The notes below the pieces were generated by a model. That model did not search any database and was not told the origin of the DNA. It saw only the letters and a list, made by a program, of their open reading frames with translations. Shown piece by piece: positions 1-8,341 of a stretch of DNA of 16,784 nucleotides; position 1 is the first letter of the stretch, and every line of letters begins with the position of its first letter. The stretch is from the NCBI GenBank assembly GCA_005877965.1, contig VBNP01000044.1:1-16784 (forward strand), in the 5' to 3' direction. Position numbers and translations under genes: made by a program. Source of the DNA: Gammaproteobacteria bacterium. Lineage in GTDB: Bacteria; Pseudomonadota; Gammaproteobacteria; Steroidobacterales; Steroidobacteraceae.

Positions 1-29
1 TGCCGACCGCGCCGCCAACCGAATCTCGC

Positions 30-48
30 CCGGGCCATCCAGGCCCGG
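30..48 (+). promoter_or_regulatory. GC-rich hairpin in the thiC leader
   Basis: A perfect 7-bp stem (CCGGGCC at 30-36, GGCCCGG at 42-48) closes a 5-base loop, ATCCA. It lies 43 bases before the thiC start and is followed by TTGCGTTGTG rather than a clean T-run. In proteobacteria thiC leaders often carry a TPP riboswitch, and this hairpin could be part of its expression platform. The aptamer core itself is not recognisable in the bases available, so the regulatory role is inferred. Confidence 0.35.
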
Positions 49-74
49 TTGCGTTGTGCGCCTCGCGCCCCTGT

Positions 75-90
75 CTCCCTGGAGTACTCC
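75..90 (+). promoter_or_regulatory. thiC ribosome binding site flanked by complementary CTCC
   Basis: GGAG at 81-84 sits 7 bases before the ATG at 92 and decides the start of thiC. The same tetramer is flanked by its complement on both sides, CTCC at 75-78 and CTCC at 87-90, and 81-90 is a perfect 10-base palindrome, GGAGTACTCC. The flanking CTCC copies lie too close for a strong local hairpin but could pair with the site in a larger fold or in a dimer. A sequestration role is speculative. Confidence 0.5.
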
Positions 91-91
91 G

Positions 92-1903
<1,812 letters not shown>

Positions 1904-1907
1904 GGCC

Positions 1908-2918
1908 GTGCGCGTGACCGTCATCGGGGCAGGGGTCGCGGGCCTCACTTGCGCGCTGGAGCTCGCCGAGCGCGGCGTCGCCGTCGAGATCCTCGAGCGC
2001 AGCGCGCAGCTCGGCGCGAGCGCGTGCTCCTGGTTCGCGGGCGGCATGCTGGCACCCCGGTGCGAGCTGGAGAGCTGCGATCCGCTGATCGCGCGCCTCG
2101 GTGCGGAGAGTATCCCCTGGTGGCAGGGGCGCTTCGCCGGCACCGTCGTCAACGGCACGCTGGTGGTGGCGCATGGCCGGGATGCGGCGGATCTCGCGCA
2201 GTTCGCCGCCCGTACCGGACATTTCCAGCCCCTCGCCGCTGACGCCATCGCGGGCCTCGAGCCGGACCTGGCCGGTCGTTTCAGCCAGGGGTTGTACTTC
2301 AGGGACGAGGGCCATCTTGACCCGCGGGCGGCGCTCGCGGCGCTCGCGGCGCGGCTCGGGGAGCTCGGAGTTGCCATCCGCTTCGGCGTCGAAGCCCCGC
2401 CGACCCGTCCCGCCGGGCGGCAGGTGATCGATTGCACCGGGCTCGCCGCGCGAGGGCAGCTCACGGATCTGCGCGGCGTGAAGGGAGAAATGTTGCTGCT
2501 GCGCCTGCGCGAGGTGTCGTTCAGCCGCCCGGTACGCCTGCTCCATCCGCGCACGCCGGTGTATGTCGTGCCGCGGCCGGATGGGCTCTTCATGGTGGGC
2601 GCCACCATGATCGAGAGCGATCAGGGCACGCGCATCAGTGCGCGTTCCATGCTGGAACTGCTGTCGGCCGCCTACGCGCTGCATCCCGCCTTCGGCGAGG
2701 CGGAGATCGTCGAAATCGGCACCGGCGTGCGCGCGGCGTTTGCCGACAACCTGCCGCGGCTGCGCGGCCACGGCGAGACGCTCTATGTGAACGGCCTGTA
2801 TCGGCACGGCTTCCTCATCGCGCCGGCGCTGGCCCGCCGGGCAGCGGAGGTGACGTTGCACGGCAGTCATTTCCCGGAGGTGATGGATGCGAATCCTCGT
2901 CAACGGCGCCTGGCGTGA
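1908..2918 (+). CDS. thiO: Glycine oxidase ThiO (FAD-dependent)
   Basis: ThiO oxidises glycine to iminoglycine (dehydroglycine) with O2, giving the glycine-derived unit used by ThiG for the thiazole. The 336-residue product begins with a Rossmann strand and the dinucleotide motif GAGVAG at residues 7-12, followed by a DAO-family segment with FAGGMLAP, and ends with the FAD-contacting block GLYRHGFLIAP near residue 297, as in ThiO proteins. The start is GTG 1908, with GGAG at 1894-1897 inside the end of thiC. GTG 1914, two codons later, is an alternative with GAGG at 1902-1905 as its site. The last 32 bases overlap thiS. The choice of ThiO rather than the anaerobic radical-SAM enzyme ThiH implies aerobic thiamine synthesis. 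A general D-amino-acid oxidase is possible by fold, but the operon position makes ThiO by far the best call. Confidence 0.92.
   Translation: MRVTVIGAGVAGLTCALELAERGVAVEILERSAQLGASACSWFAGGMLAPRCELESCDPLIARLGAESIPWWQGRFAGTVVNGTLVVAHGRDAADLAQFAARTGHFQPLAADAIAGLEPDLAGRFSQGLYFRDEGHLDPRAALAALAARLGELGVAIRFGVEAPPTRPAGRQVIDCTGLAARGQLTDLRGVKGEMLLLRLREVSFSRPVRLLHPRTPVYVVPRPDGLFMVGATMIESDQGTRISARSMLELLSAAYALHPAFGEAEIVEIGTGVRAAFADNLPRLRGHGETLYVNGLYRHGFLIAPALARRAAEVTLHGSHFPEVMDANPRQRRLA
2876..2880 (+). promoter_or_regulatory. Strong thiS ribosome binding site inside thiO
   Basis: GGAGG, a full Shine-Dalgarno core, lies 6 bases before the thiS ATG at 2887 and inside the thiO coding region. It fixes the thiS start and argues for direct initiation on thiS rather than re-initiation only. 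An out-of-register ATG at 2883 is too close to the site and does not give the ThiS frame. Confidence 0.7.
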
Positions 2919-3084
2919 GACCGTCGCCGCCGAGCTGTCCACCGTGCTGGAAGAGCTCGGCTACGGAGGGGCGGTGGTAGCGACCGCCGTCAACGGCGAA
3001 TTCGTGGCGCTGGGGGTGCGGCCCCGCACCCGCCTCGCCGAGGGTGATCGCGTGGAAGTGCTTGCGCCCATGCAGGGGGGTTGA
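2887..3084 (+). CDS. thiS: Sulfur carrier protein ThiS
   Basis: This 65-residue ubiquitin-like protein carries sulfur as a C-terminal thiocarboxylate. ThiF adenylates its C-terminus and ThiG uses the sulfur for the thiazole ring. The sequence begins with the beta-grasp strand MRILVNG and ends in the diagnostic Gly-Gly tail (MQGG), with VAVNGEFV-like and GDRVEVLAPMQGG blocks typical of ThiS. Its length matches the family. It overlaps thiO by 32 bases, has its own strong ribosome binding site, and its TGA shares one base with the thiG ATG, so ThiS and its partner ThiG are translationally coupled. Confidence 0.96.
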   Translation: MRILVNGAWRETVAAELSTVLEELGYGGAVVATAVNGEFVALGVRPRTRLAEGDRVEVLAPMQGG

Positions 3085-3857
3085 TGCTGCAGCTTTACGG
3101 AACGGCGCTGCGATCGCGGCTGCTGCTCGGCACGGCGCGTTACCCCTCGCCGGCGGTACTCACCGAGGCGGTGCGCGCGGCGCGCGCCGAGGTGGTGACG
3201 GTGGCGCTGCGCCGGGAGTCGGGCGGCGAGCGCGCGGGCCAAGGCTTCTGGTCGATCATCCGCGAGCTGGGGGTGCGGGTGTTGCCTAACACCGCGGGCT
3301 GCCATTCGGTGAAGGAGGCCGTCGCCACCGCGCACATGGCGCGCGAGGTGTTCGGCACCTCGTGGATCAAGCTCGAGGTGATCGGCGAGGACGACACGCT
3401 GCAGCCGGACGTATTCGGGCTCACCGAGGCGGCGCGCATCCTGTGCGCGCAAGGGTTCGAGGTGTTTCCGTATACCACCGAGGACCTGGTGGTTGCGGAA
3501 CGGCTGCTGGCGGCCGGTTGCCGGGTGCTGATGCCGTGGGGCGCACCGATCGGATCCGGCCGCGGTCTCAACAACCCGTTCGGCCTCACGGCGCTGCGTG
3601 CCCACTTCCCCGATGTGCCGCTGATCATCGATGCCGGGATCGGCGTGCCCTCGCACGCCGCGCGCGCGCTGGAGCTGGGTTTCGACGCGGTGCTGATCAA
3701 CACCGCGGTCGCGCAGGCGCGCGCTCCGGCGCAGATGGCGGCGGCATTTGCCCAGGCGGTGGAGGCGGGACGGGCGGCGCGGCTGGCCGGGCCGATGGAG
3801 CCGCGCGACCTCGCCGCACCCTCGACGCCGGTGATCGGCACGGCCTTCCGCGGATGA
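3084..3857 (+). CDS. thiG: Thiazole synthase ThiG
   Basis: ThiG condenses 1-deoxy-D-xylulose 5-phosphate, dehydroglycine and ThiS thiocarboxylate to the thiazole phosphate. The 257-residue product is a TIM-barrel protein of normal length. The lysine that forms the Schiff base with DXP is Lys96 in the block SWIKLEVIGEDDTLQPD. The phosphate-binding loop appears in MPWGAPIGSGRGLNNP and in the late GIGVPSHAARALELG-like region. The start is ATG 3084, with AGGGGGG at 3074-3080, rather than the in-frame TTG one codon upstream. It shares one base with thiS and overlaps thiE by four bases (ATGA). Confidence 0.97.
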   Translation: MLQLYGTALRSRLLLGTARYPSPAVLTEAVRAARAEVVTVALRRESGGERAGQGFWSIIRELGVRVLPNTAGCHSVKEAVATAHMAREVFGTSWIKLEVIGEDDTLQPDVFGLTEAARILCAQGFEVFPYTTEDLVVAERLLAAGCRVLMPWGAPIGSGRGLNNPFGLTALRAHFPDVPLIIDAGIGVPSHAARALELGFDAVLINTAVAQARAPAQMAAAFAQAVEAGRAARLAGPMEPRDLAAPSTPVIGTAFRG

Positions 3858-4456
3858 AGCTGGCGCGCGTCTATCCGATCGTCGACAGCGCCGCGTGGGT
3901 GAAGCGCCTCGCGCCACTCGGCGTGCGGCTGGTTCAGCTGCGCATCAAGGATCAGCCGCAGGAGAGGCTGCGCTGCGAGATTCGCGCGGCGCGCCTGTGC
4001 TGCGCAGCGGCCGGTATGCAGCTCATCATCAACGACCACTGGCAGCTCGCGCTCGAGGCGGGCTGCGATTTCGTCCACCTCGGGCAGGCGGATCTGGATG
4101 GCGCGGATGTGCCGGCCTTGCGCCGCGCCGGCGTGCGCTTCGGTGTCAGCACCCACGACGAGAGCGAGCTGGCGCGCGCACTTAACCTGCAGCCCGACTA
4201 CGTGGCGCTCGGTCCGATCTATCCGACGCTGCTGAAGCTCATGCCCTGGCCGGCGCAGGGTCTCGAGCGGATCACGCAGTGGAAGCGCCGCATCGGGACG
4301 ATCCCGCTGGTGGCCGTCGGTGGCCTGACGCTCGAGCGCCTCCCGGGTGTATACGCCGCCGGTGCAGATGTCGCGGCGGTCGTGACCGATATCGTGCGCC
4401 ACGTGGACCCCGAGGTGCGGGTACGTCAGTGGCTCGGCGCGGCGCGGGCCGCCTGA
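3854..4456 (+). CDS. thiE: Thiamine-phosphate synthase ThiE
   Basis: ThiE joins HMP-PP and the thiazole phosphate to give thiamine monophosphate. The 200-residue product is a compact TIM barrel. Visible motifs are QLRIKD (28-33), the pyrophosphate and Mg-binding INDHW (59-63) and HLGQAD (75-80), GVSTH (97-101), GPIYPTLLK (120-128) and GGL (156-158). These match the canonical QLRxKD, INDR, HLGQxD, GxSxH, GPIFPTxTK and GGI positions. It is the short ThiE form with a YPIVDS-like start found in gammaproteobacteria, not fused to ThiD. Its ATG overlaps the thiG stop as ATGA. A gap of 12 bases separates it from thiF. Confidence 0.94.
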   Translation: MKLARVYPIVDSAAWVKRLAPLGVRLVQLRIKDQPQERLRCEIRAARLCCAAAGMQLIINDHWQLALEAGCDFVHLGQADLDGADVPALRRAGVRFGVSTHDESELARALNLQPDYVALGPIYPTLLKLMPWPAQGLERITQWKRRIGTIPLVAVGGLTLERLPGVYAAGADVAAVVTDIVRHVDPEVRVRQWLGAARAA

Positions 4457-4468
4457 GGGTCAGGCGGC

Positions 4469-5443
4469 ATGAGCGATCGGTACGAACGCCAGTCCATTCT
4501 TCCCGAAGTCGGCGCCGAGGGTCAGGCCCGTCTCGGGGCCGCGACGGTCGTGGTGGTGGGGGCCGGCGGGCTGGGCTGCGCCGTGCTGCAGTACCTCAGC
4601 GCCGCGGGAGTCGGGCAGCTCACGATCGTCGACCACGATCGCGTGGAAGAATCGAACCTGCACCGCCAGCCGCTGTATCGCATGACCGACCTCGGGCGGC
4701 CGAAGGTGCACGCGGCGCGCGCGGCGCTTGTGCAGACCAATCCCGAAGTGCGCATCGACACGCTCGAGGAGCGTCTCACGGCCGCCAATGCCGCGCACCT
4801 GGCAGCTGCGGCGGATGTCGTCATCGACGCCGCCGACAGTTTCGCCGTGACCTACGTACTGAGCGATGCCTGCCGGCGCGCCAACACCCCGCTGGTGAGC
4901 GCCTCGGTGCTCGGCCTGTCCGGCTACGTCGGTGCGTTCTGCGGGGGCGCGCCGAGCTATCGGGCCGTGTTTCCTGATATGCCGCGCGCCGCGGGCTCCT
5001 GTGCCGAGGCCGGCGTGCTGGGAACCGCGGTCGGTGTCATGGGCACGCTGCAGGCCCATCTGGCGCTGGCACTGCTCCTGAAGTGGCAGCCCGCGCCGCT
5101 CGGTCGCCTGATCTCGGTGGACTTTCGCACCCTGCACCTGGGAGGCTTTTCCTTTGCCGGCGCGCGCGAGCCCGCCGGCGCGGCCCTGGCGTTCATCGCG
5201 CCGACGGAAGTCTCCGTCGCCGACATCGTGATTGACCTGCGCAGCCTCGCGGAAGTGCCGGTGTCGCCTTTTCCGTCGGCGGTGCGCATCGGTGTGGAGG
5301 CGCTGGAGAAGGCCCAGATGAGTTTCCCCACCGAGCCGCGCATCGTGTTGTGCTGCCGCAGCGGGGTGCGCGCCTGGCGCGCGGCGCGTGCGCTGCAGAG
5401 CCAGGGGCATGCGAACGTCGCGCTGATCGCGATGGGCGAGTGA
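4469..5443 (+). CDS. thiF: ThiF-type ThiS adenylyltransferase with C-terminal rhodanese-like domain
   Basis: This E1-like enzyme activates the ThiS C-terminus with ATP so that sulfur can be loaded. The 324-residue protein has the nucleotide loop GAGGLG at 31-36, the VDHDRVEESNLHRQ block (54-67) and the catalytic cysteine Cys178 in GSCAEAGVLG, matching E. coli ThiF Cys184. From about residue 240 there is a rhodanese-like domain with the active-site loop CRSGVRA, catalytic Cys296. The domain is short and stops soon after the last strand. Two oddities stand out. The zinc cysteines of the family (CYRC and a second CxxC) are absent, replaced by SYRA at 163-166 and a cysteine-free region after 200. 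MoeB or MOCS3-like activity is an alternative, but no molybdopterin gene is near. ATG 4469 was chosen because the E1 domain starts directly with RYERQ. The stop overlaps thiD by 4 bases. Confidence 0.88.
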   Translation: MSDRYERQSILPEVGAEGQARLGAATVVVVGAGGLGCAVLQYLSAAGVGQLTIVDHDRVEESNLHRQPLYRMTDLGRPKVHAARAALVQTNPEVRIDTLEERLTAANAAHLAAAADVVIDAADSFAVTYVLSDACRRANTPLVSASVLGLSGYVGAFCGGAPSYRAVFPDMPRAAGSCAEAGVLGTAVGVMGTLQAHLALALLLKWQPAPLGRLISVDFRTLHLGGFSFAGAREPAGAALAFIAPTEVSVADIVIDLRSLAEVPVSPFPSAVRIGVEALEKAQMSFPTEPRIVLCCRSGVRAWRAARALQSQGHANVALIAMGE

Positions 5444-6180
5444 GCGCGGTCCTGGTCATCGCCGGCACCGACTCCAGCGGCGGGGCGGGCGTGGCGCGTG
5501 ACGTGCACACCCTCGCTCGCTTCGGCACCGAGGTGATGTGTGCCGTGACCGCGGTGACCGCGCAATCGAACTCGCGGGTGATCGCGGTGCACCCGGTTCC
5601 GCCGGACACGGTGCGCGCGCAGATCGACGCGGCCTTGGCAACGGGGCGGGTCGGCGCCATCAAGATCGGCATGCTGGGCACGCGCGCCATCGCGCTCGCG
5701 GTGGCGGCGTGCCTGCCGCCGCGCGAGCAGGTACCGATGGTGCTGGATCCGGTTCTGGCCTCATCCTCGGGAGTGGCGCTCCTGGATGCCGGGGGACGCG
5801 AGGCGCTGCGGGAGAGCCTGGTGCCGCGCGCCACGCTCGTTACACCAAACATTCCCGAGGCGGCGGCGCTCCTGGGCGCCGAGCCTGCGACGAGCGAAGA
5901 GGAATTGCTCCGTCAGGCGCACGCCTGGCTTGCGCTCGGACCGGCGGCGGTGTTGATCAAGGGGGGCCACGGGAGCGGAAGCGAGGCCGTCGATCTGCTC
6001 CTGAGCGCCGGGGGCTCGCCGCGCAGACTCATCGCCTCGCGCAGTGCCAAGACGCAACGCGGGACCGGCTGTGCGCTGGCGTCTGGCATTGCCGCCGGAC
6101 TCGCCGCGGGTCTTGAGCTCGGGGAAGCCTGCGCACGCGCCAAGCGACACGTGCTGGAGTTGCTGCAACCGGATCAATGA
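5440..6180 (+). CDS. thiD: Hydroxymethylpyrimidine/phosphomethylpyrimidine kinase ThiD
   Basis: ThiD phosphorylates HMP-P to HMP-PP, the pyrimidine substrate of ThiE. The 246-residue product belongs to the ribokinase-like family. It shows the N-terminal substrate loop GTDSSGGAG (9-17), the block LDPVLASSSG near residues 104-113, TPNIPEAAALLG near 139-150, KGGHGSG near 174-180, and the C-terminal anion hole GTGC with Cys211. It is slightly shorter than the usual 260-270 residues, mainly at the end. The start is GTG 5440, which forms a GTGA overlap with the thiF stop, and its sequence enters at once into the first kinase strand. The frame is open upstream to 5350, but that stretch antiparallels the rhodanese code and is not ThiD-like. 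It is the last gene of the thi operon. Confidence 0.94.
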   Translation: MSAVLVIAGTDSSGGAGVARDVHTLARFGTEVMCAVTAVTAQSNSRVIAVHPVPPDTVRAQIDAALATGRVGAIKIGMLGTRAIALAVAACLPPREQVPMVLDPVLASSSGVALLDAGGREALRESLVPRATLVTPNIPEAAALLGAEPATSEEELLRQAHAWLALGPAAVLIKGGHGSGSEAVDLLLSAGGSPRRLIASRSAKTQRGTGCALASGIAAGLAAGLELGEACARAKRHVLELLQPDQ

Positions 6181-6181
6181 G

Positions 6182-6201
6182 CTGTCGCCGCGTCGCGACA
6201 G
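6182..6201 (+). terminator. Possible terminator of the thi operon
   Basis: A perfect 7-bp stem (CTGTCGC at 6182-6188, GCGACAG at 6195-6201) with a 6-base loop starts two bases after the thiD stop. There is no T-run behind it, so it may be a weak intrinsic terminator or a 3' end stabiliser. Confidence 0.35.
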
Positions 6202-6248
6202 GCCGGCGTTGTACAACCTGCGCGTCAACCGATGCCGCTCTCGCTCGC

Positions 6249-6254
6249 TATGAT
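6249..6254 (+). promoter_or_regulatory. -10-like element before the lipoprotein gene
   Basis: TATGAT at 6249-6254 differs from the sigma-70 -10 consensus by one base and lies 49 bases before the lipoprotein ATG, in the 123-base gap after thiD. I see no good -35 box 16-18 bases upstream, so this is a weak candidate supported mainly by position. Confidence 0.25.
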
Positions 6255-6303
6255 CACCGCAGCCGATGCAGGCGGCGGTACGAACCAACAGAGGGATTGG
6301 GTT

Positions 6304-8256
6304 ATGCAGCGCAATATCCTGAGGAGCGCACTGTACGGCGCGCTCCTGATCGGTCTCACGGCGGCTGTCAGCGGCTGTGGCGGAGGCTCGGGCTCCACGA
6401 CACCCACGCCAACGCCCATGTCAGGGACCATGCCGCTGACGATCAGCGATGCGTCCTCCGACGACTGGGCGACTATCGGCGTGAAGCTGCTGAGCATCGC
6501 ACTCGTCCCGCAGGGCGGGGGCAGCGCGGTGACGGTGTGGTCGGCGCCGAGTCCCGCGCCGTACGTGAATCTCGAGCAGCTCGACCAGCTGGGCGAGATC
6601 CTCGGCAACGTGAGCGTGCCGGTCGGCACGTATACCGGGGCGCTGCTCACCATCAGCGCCAATCCCGGTGACCTGCTGTTGACGGTCGCCGCAAATCCCG
6701 AAAGCGGCTTTCCGGTTGCCGCCGGAACCCGCATTCCGTCCGATGAGATTCAGATCCAGGGCAGGCAGGGCAGCAGCGGCAACTTCACAGTGCCCGTGAA
6801 CGTCACCTTTGACTCGCCCCTGACCGTCAGCACGAGTCAGAACAACGCGCTCGACCTGGAATTTGATCTCGCCCACCCGGCCTTCATCGTCGGGCACGCA
6901 CCGCCCGCGGCCTCTGGCGCGCTGCTGTGGGCGGTGAACTTCAATGGGCCGGTGCGCCACCATCCGGTGCGCGACATCGCGCGCCTGGCGCTGCGAGACA
7001 CCTACGGCACGGTGAAGGGCGTGGCTTCCGACGGTAAGTCGCTCACCATCACCAAGGACTTCCCGGTGCTGCCGGTAACGAACCCGCAGACCGCGATTGC
7101 GAGCGCCCTGTCGCTGCAGATCTTCGCCGACGCCACCAACGGCACGATCTTCTACGACGTCGACGCCAAGAGCCGCACGGTCGTGAAGGATTTCACGGGC
7201 GAAGCCATGAGTCTTCCCGGCAAGTTCGTGCGCATCGCCGCGCGCTACCAGGAGGACGGCACGCTGGTGGCGGTGCGCGTGTGGGCGAGCAGCGAGTTCA
7301 GCAACCTGTGGCTGAGCCCGGAAGGGCACGTGCTGCACGTCGATACCACGACCAATGTCATCACCGTGGCCAACGAATCCGGCGCGGGCATTCCCGTGAC
7401 GGTCGACGCCAACACCGAGTTCTTCTTCCGCACGCCCGCGAATGCCATCGCCGATGCCACGCCGATCGCCACCGGCACCGCCTTCCTCGCCAGCCACGAT
7501 CTGGTGCGCGGCTTCAAGGTGCATGTGAGCGTGGTCGATCCGCTGGCTGCGCCGCTGGTGGCGCAGACCATCGACATCGAGACCGCCGCGTATTCGGGGC
7601 GCATCTCGGGGGCCAACGCCACCGGCTTCACCTACACCCGGCACTTTGCCCGGGCAACGGATGACTACACCGTGACGCTCGACTACATCTCGAGCGCGAC
7701 CGCCAACGGCACGGATGCCGGCGGCAACCCGATCATGGGCTTCAAGTGGTGGGACTTCACCTTCCCGACGCTCGTCACCAGCGGCGCCAACGCCATCCCT
7801 GAATTTGTCGCCGCGACCGACGGCGGGGTGAATTTCGGCGGCACGGTGGGCACGCTGACGGCGTGGGGCGTGAGCGGCGCGACCTGGGCCGATGCGGCGA
7901 ACCCCGGCGGCTGGTCGCTCAGGAACGCGGTGCTGATCCCGACGCCGCTGCCGCTCGGCGTGGTCACCAGCGCCTTCGCGGGCAATTCCTTCGCCATGAC
8001 AGTGCTCGGCGGCACGCTGCCGGCTACGGTCGATGTGAGCACCACCGCCCAGTCGGCCACGCTCGTGTATCGGATCGACCGCTCGAACGGCGTGATCACC
8101 ATCTCACCCGTCGACATCACCACCAGCAGTGGCCTCGCGGCGCTCACCGCCGGTCTGGTGGCCGGCACGCCCGTCGAGGTCTTCGGCGTGCCGCGGGCCG
8201 GCTCGCTCAAGGCCTACGTGCTCGTGTACTTTACCGGCATGCTGCCGAGTCTTTGA
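6304..8256 (+). CDS. DUF4382 domain lipoprotein with DUF5666-like repeats
   Basis: This is a predicted lipoprotein of 650 residues, function unknown. The N-terminus is a lipoprotein signal peptide with lipobox VSGC and lipidated Cys25, followed by a Gly/Ser/Thr/Pro linker (26-38). Residues about 40-190 fit DUF4382: PLTISDASSDDWATIGVKL at the start, then VNLEQLDQLGEIL and VPVGTYTGALLTI, the usual pattern in this family. The rest (about 232-650) appears to be several small beta domains resembling DUF5666 units, with starts near GTVKGVASDGKSLTIT (234), GHVLHVDTTTNVITV (343), SGRISGANATGFTY (431) and VVTSAFAGNSFAMTV (554). ATG 6304 was chosen for GAGGG at 6291-6295 and because the signal peptide begins there; ATG 6232 lacks a site. 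It stands alone between thiD and a terminator. The DUF5666 assignment is by pattern and is uncertain. Confidence 0.8.
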   Translation: MQRNILRSALYGALLIGLTAAVSGCGGGSGSTTPTPTPMSGTMPLTISDASSDDWATIGVKLLSIALVPQGGGSAVTVWSAPSPAPYVNLEQLDQLGEILGNVSVPVGTYTGALLTISANPGDLLLTVAANPESGFPVAAGTRIPSDEIQIQGRQGSSGNFTVPVNVTFDSPLTVSTSQNNALDLEFDLAHPAFIVGHAPPAASGALLWAVNFNGPVRHHPVRDIARLALRDTYGTVKGVASDGKSLTITKDFPVLPVTNPQTAIASALSLQIFADATNGTIFYDVDAKSRTVVKDFTGEAMSLPGKFVRIAARYQEDGTLVAVRVWASSEFSNLWLSPEGHVLHVDTTTNVITVANESGAGIPVTVDANTEFFFRTPANAIADATPIATGTAFLASHDLVRGFKVHVSVVDPLAAPLVAQTIDIETAAYSGRISGANATGFTYTRHFARATDDYTVTLDYISSATANGTDAGGNPIMGFKWWDFTFPTLVTSGANAIPEFVAATDGGVNFGGTVGTLTAWGVSGATWADAANPGGWSLRNAVLIPTPLPLGVVTSAFAGNSFAMTVLGGTLPATVDVSTTAQSATLVYRIDRSNGVITISPVDITTSSGLAALTAGLVAGTPVEVFGVPRAGSLKAYVLVYFTGMLPSL

Positions 8257-8270
8257 CGCAGGGAGCGGAT

Positions 8271-8295
8271 CGGACGAGGCAGGACGCCTCGTTTG
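8271..8295 (+). terminator. Rho-independent terminator after the lipoprotein gene
   Basis: The stem ACGAGGC (8274-8280) pairs with GCCTCGT (8286-8292) around the loop AGGAC. Two G-U pairs and a C-G pair extend it outward to 8271 and 8295, and a TTT run sits at the 3' side (8292-8294). It begins 15 bases after the stop at 8256. The T-tract is short, but the placement and stem make it the best terminator in the window. Confidence 0.5.
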
Positions 8296-8329
8296 AGGCA
8301 CCGGGCCTCGGCGGCGGGCCCCCCGCGGG

Positions 8330-8335
8330 TATCAT
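8330..8335 (+). promoter_or_regulatory. -10-like box directly before a possibly leaderless start
   Basis: TATCAT at 8330-8335 is followed by six bases and then the ATG at 8342, so a transcript starting at the usual distance would begin at or next to the start codon. No Shine-Dalgarno sequence is visible before this ATG. A clear -35 box is not evident in the GC-rich region upstream. Confidence 0.35.
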
Positions 8336-8341
8336 GCCTCG

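Noticed and set aside
56..91. A GTG start 12 codons earlier for thiC
   Set aside because: GGAG at 81-84 is placed for ATG 92, and the extra residues do not look like the ThiC N-terminus.
1..91. A TPP riboswitch aptamer within the window
   Set aside because: The conserved core sequences of the thi element cannot be found here; only possible downstream platform elements are visible.
2327..2353. Short direct repeats of a CGCTCGCGG-like unit in thiO
   Set aside because: They encode the alanine/leucine-rich helix AALAALAARL and reflect codon bias in a helical segment, not a DNA element.
5350..5443. A ThiF-ThiD fusion or an earlier ThiD start
   Set aside because: The ThiD frame is open into thiF, but the rhodanese domain needs the other frame and the ThiD fold starts right at GTG 5440, giving a normal GTGA overlap.
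6209..6254. TTGTAC (6209-6214) and TATGAT (6249-6254) as one sigma-70 promoter
   Set aside because: The spacer would be 34 bases, about twice what is possible for a single promoter; only the -10-like box was kept, at low confidence.
8334..8341. ATG at 8334 as the start of the ribonuclease
   Set aside because: It is out of frame with the RNB protein; ATG 8342 gives the family-like N-terminus.
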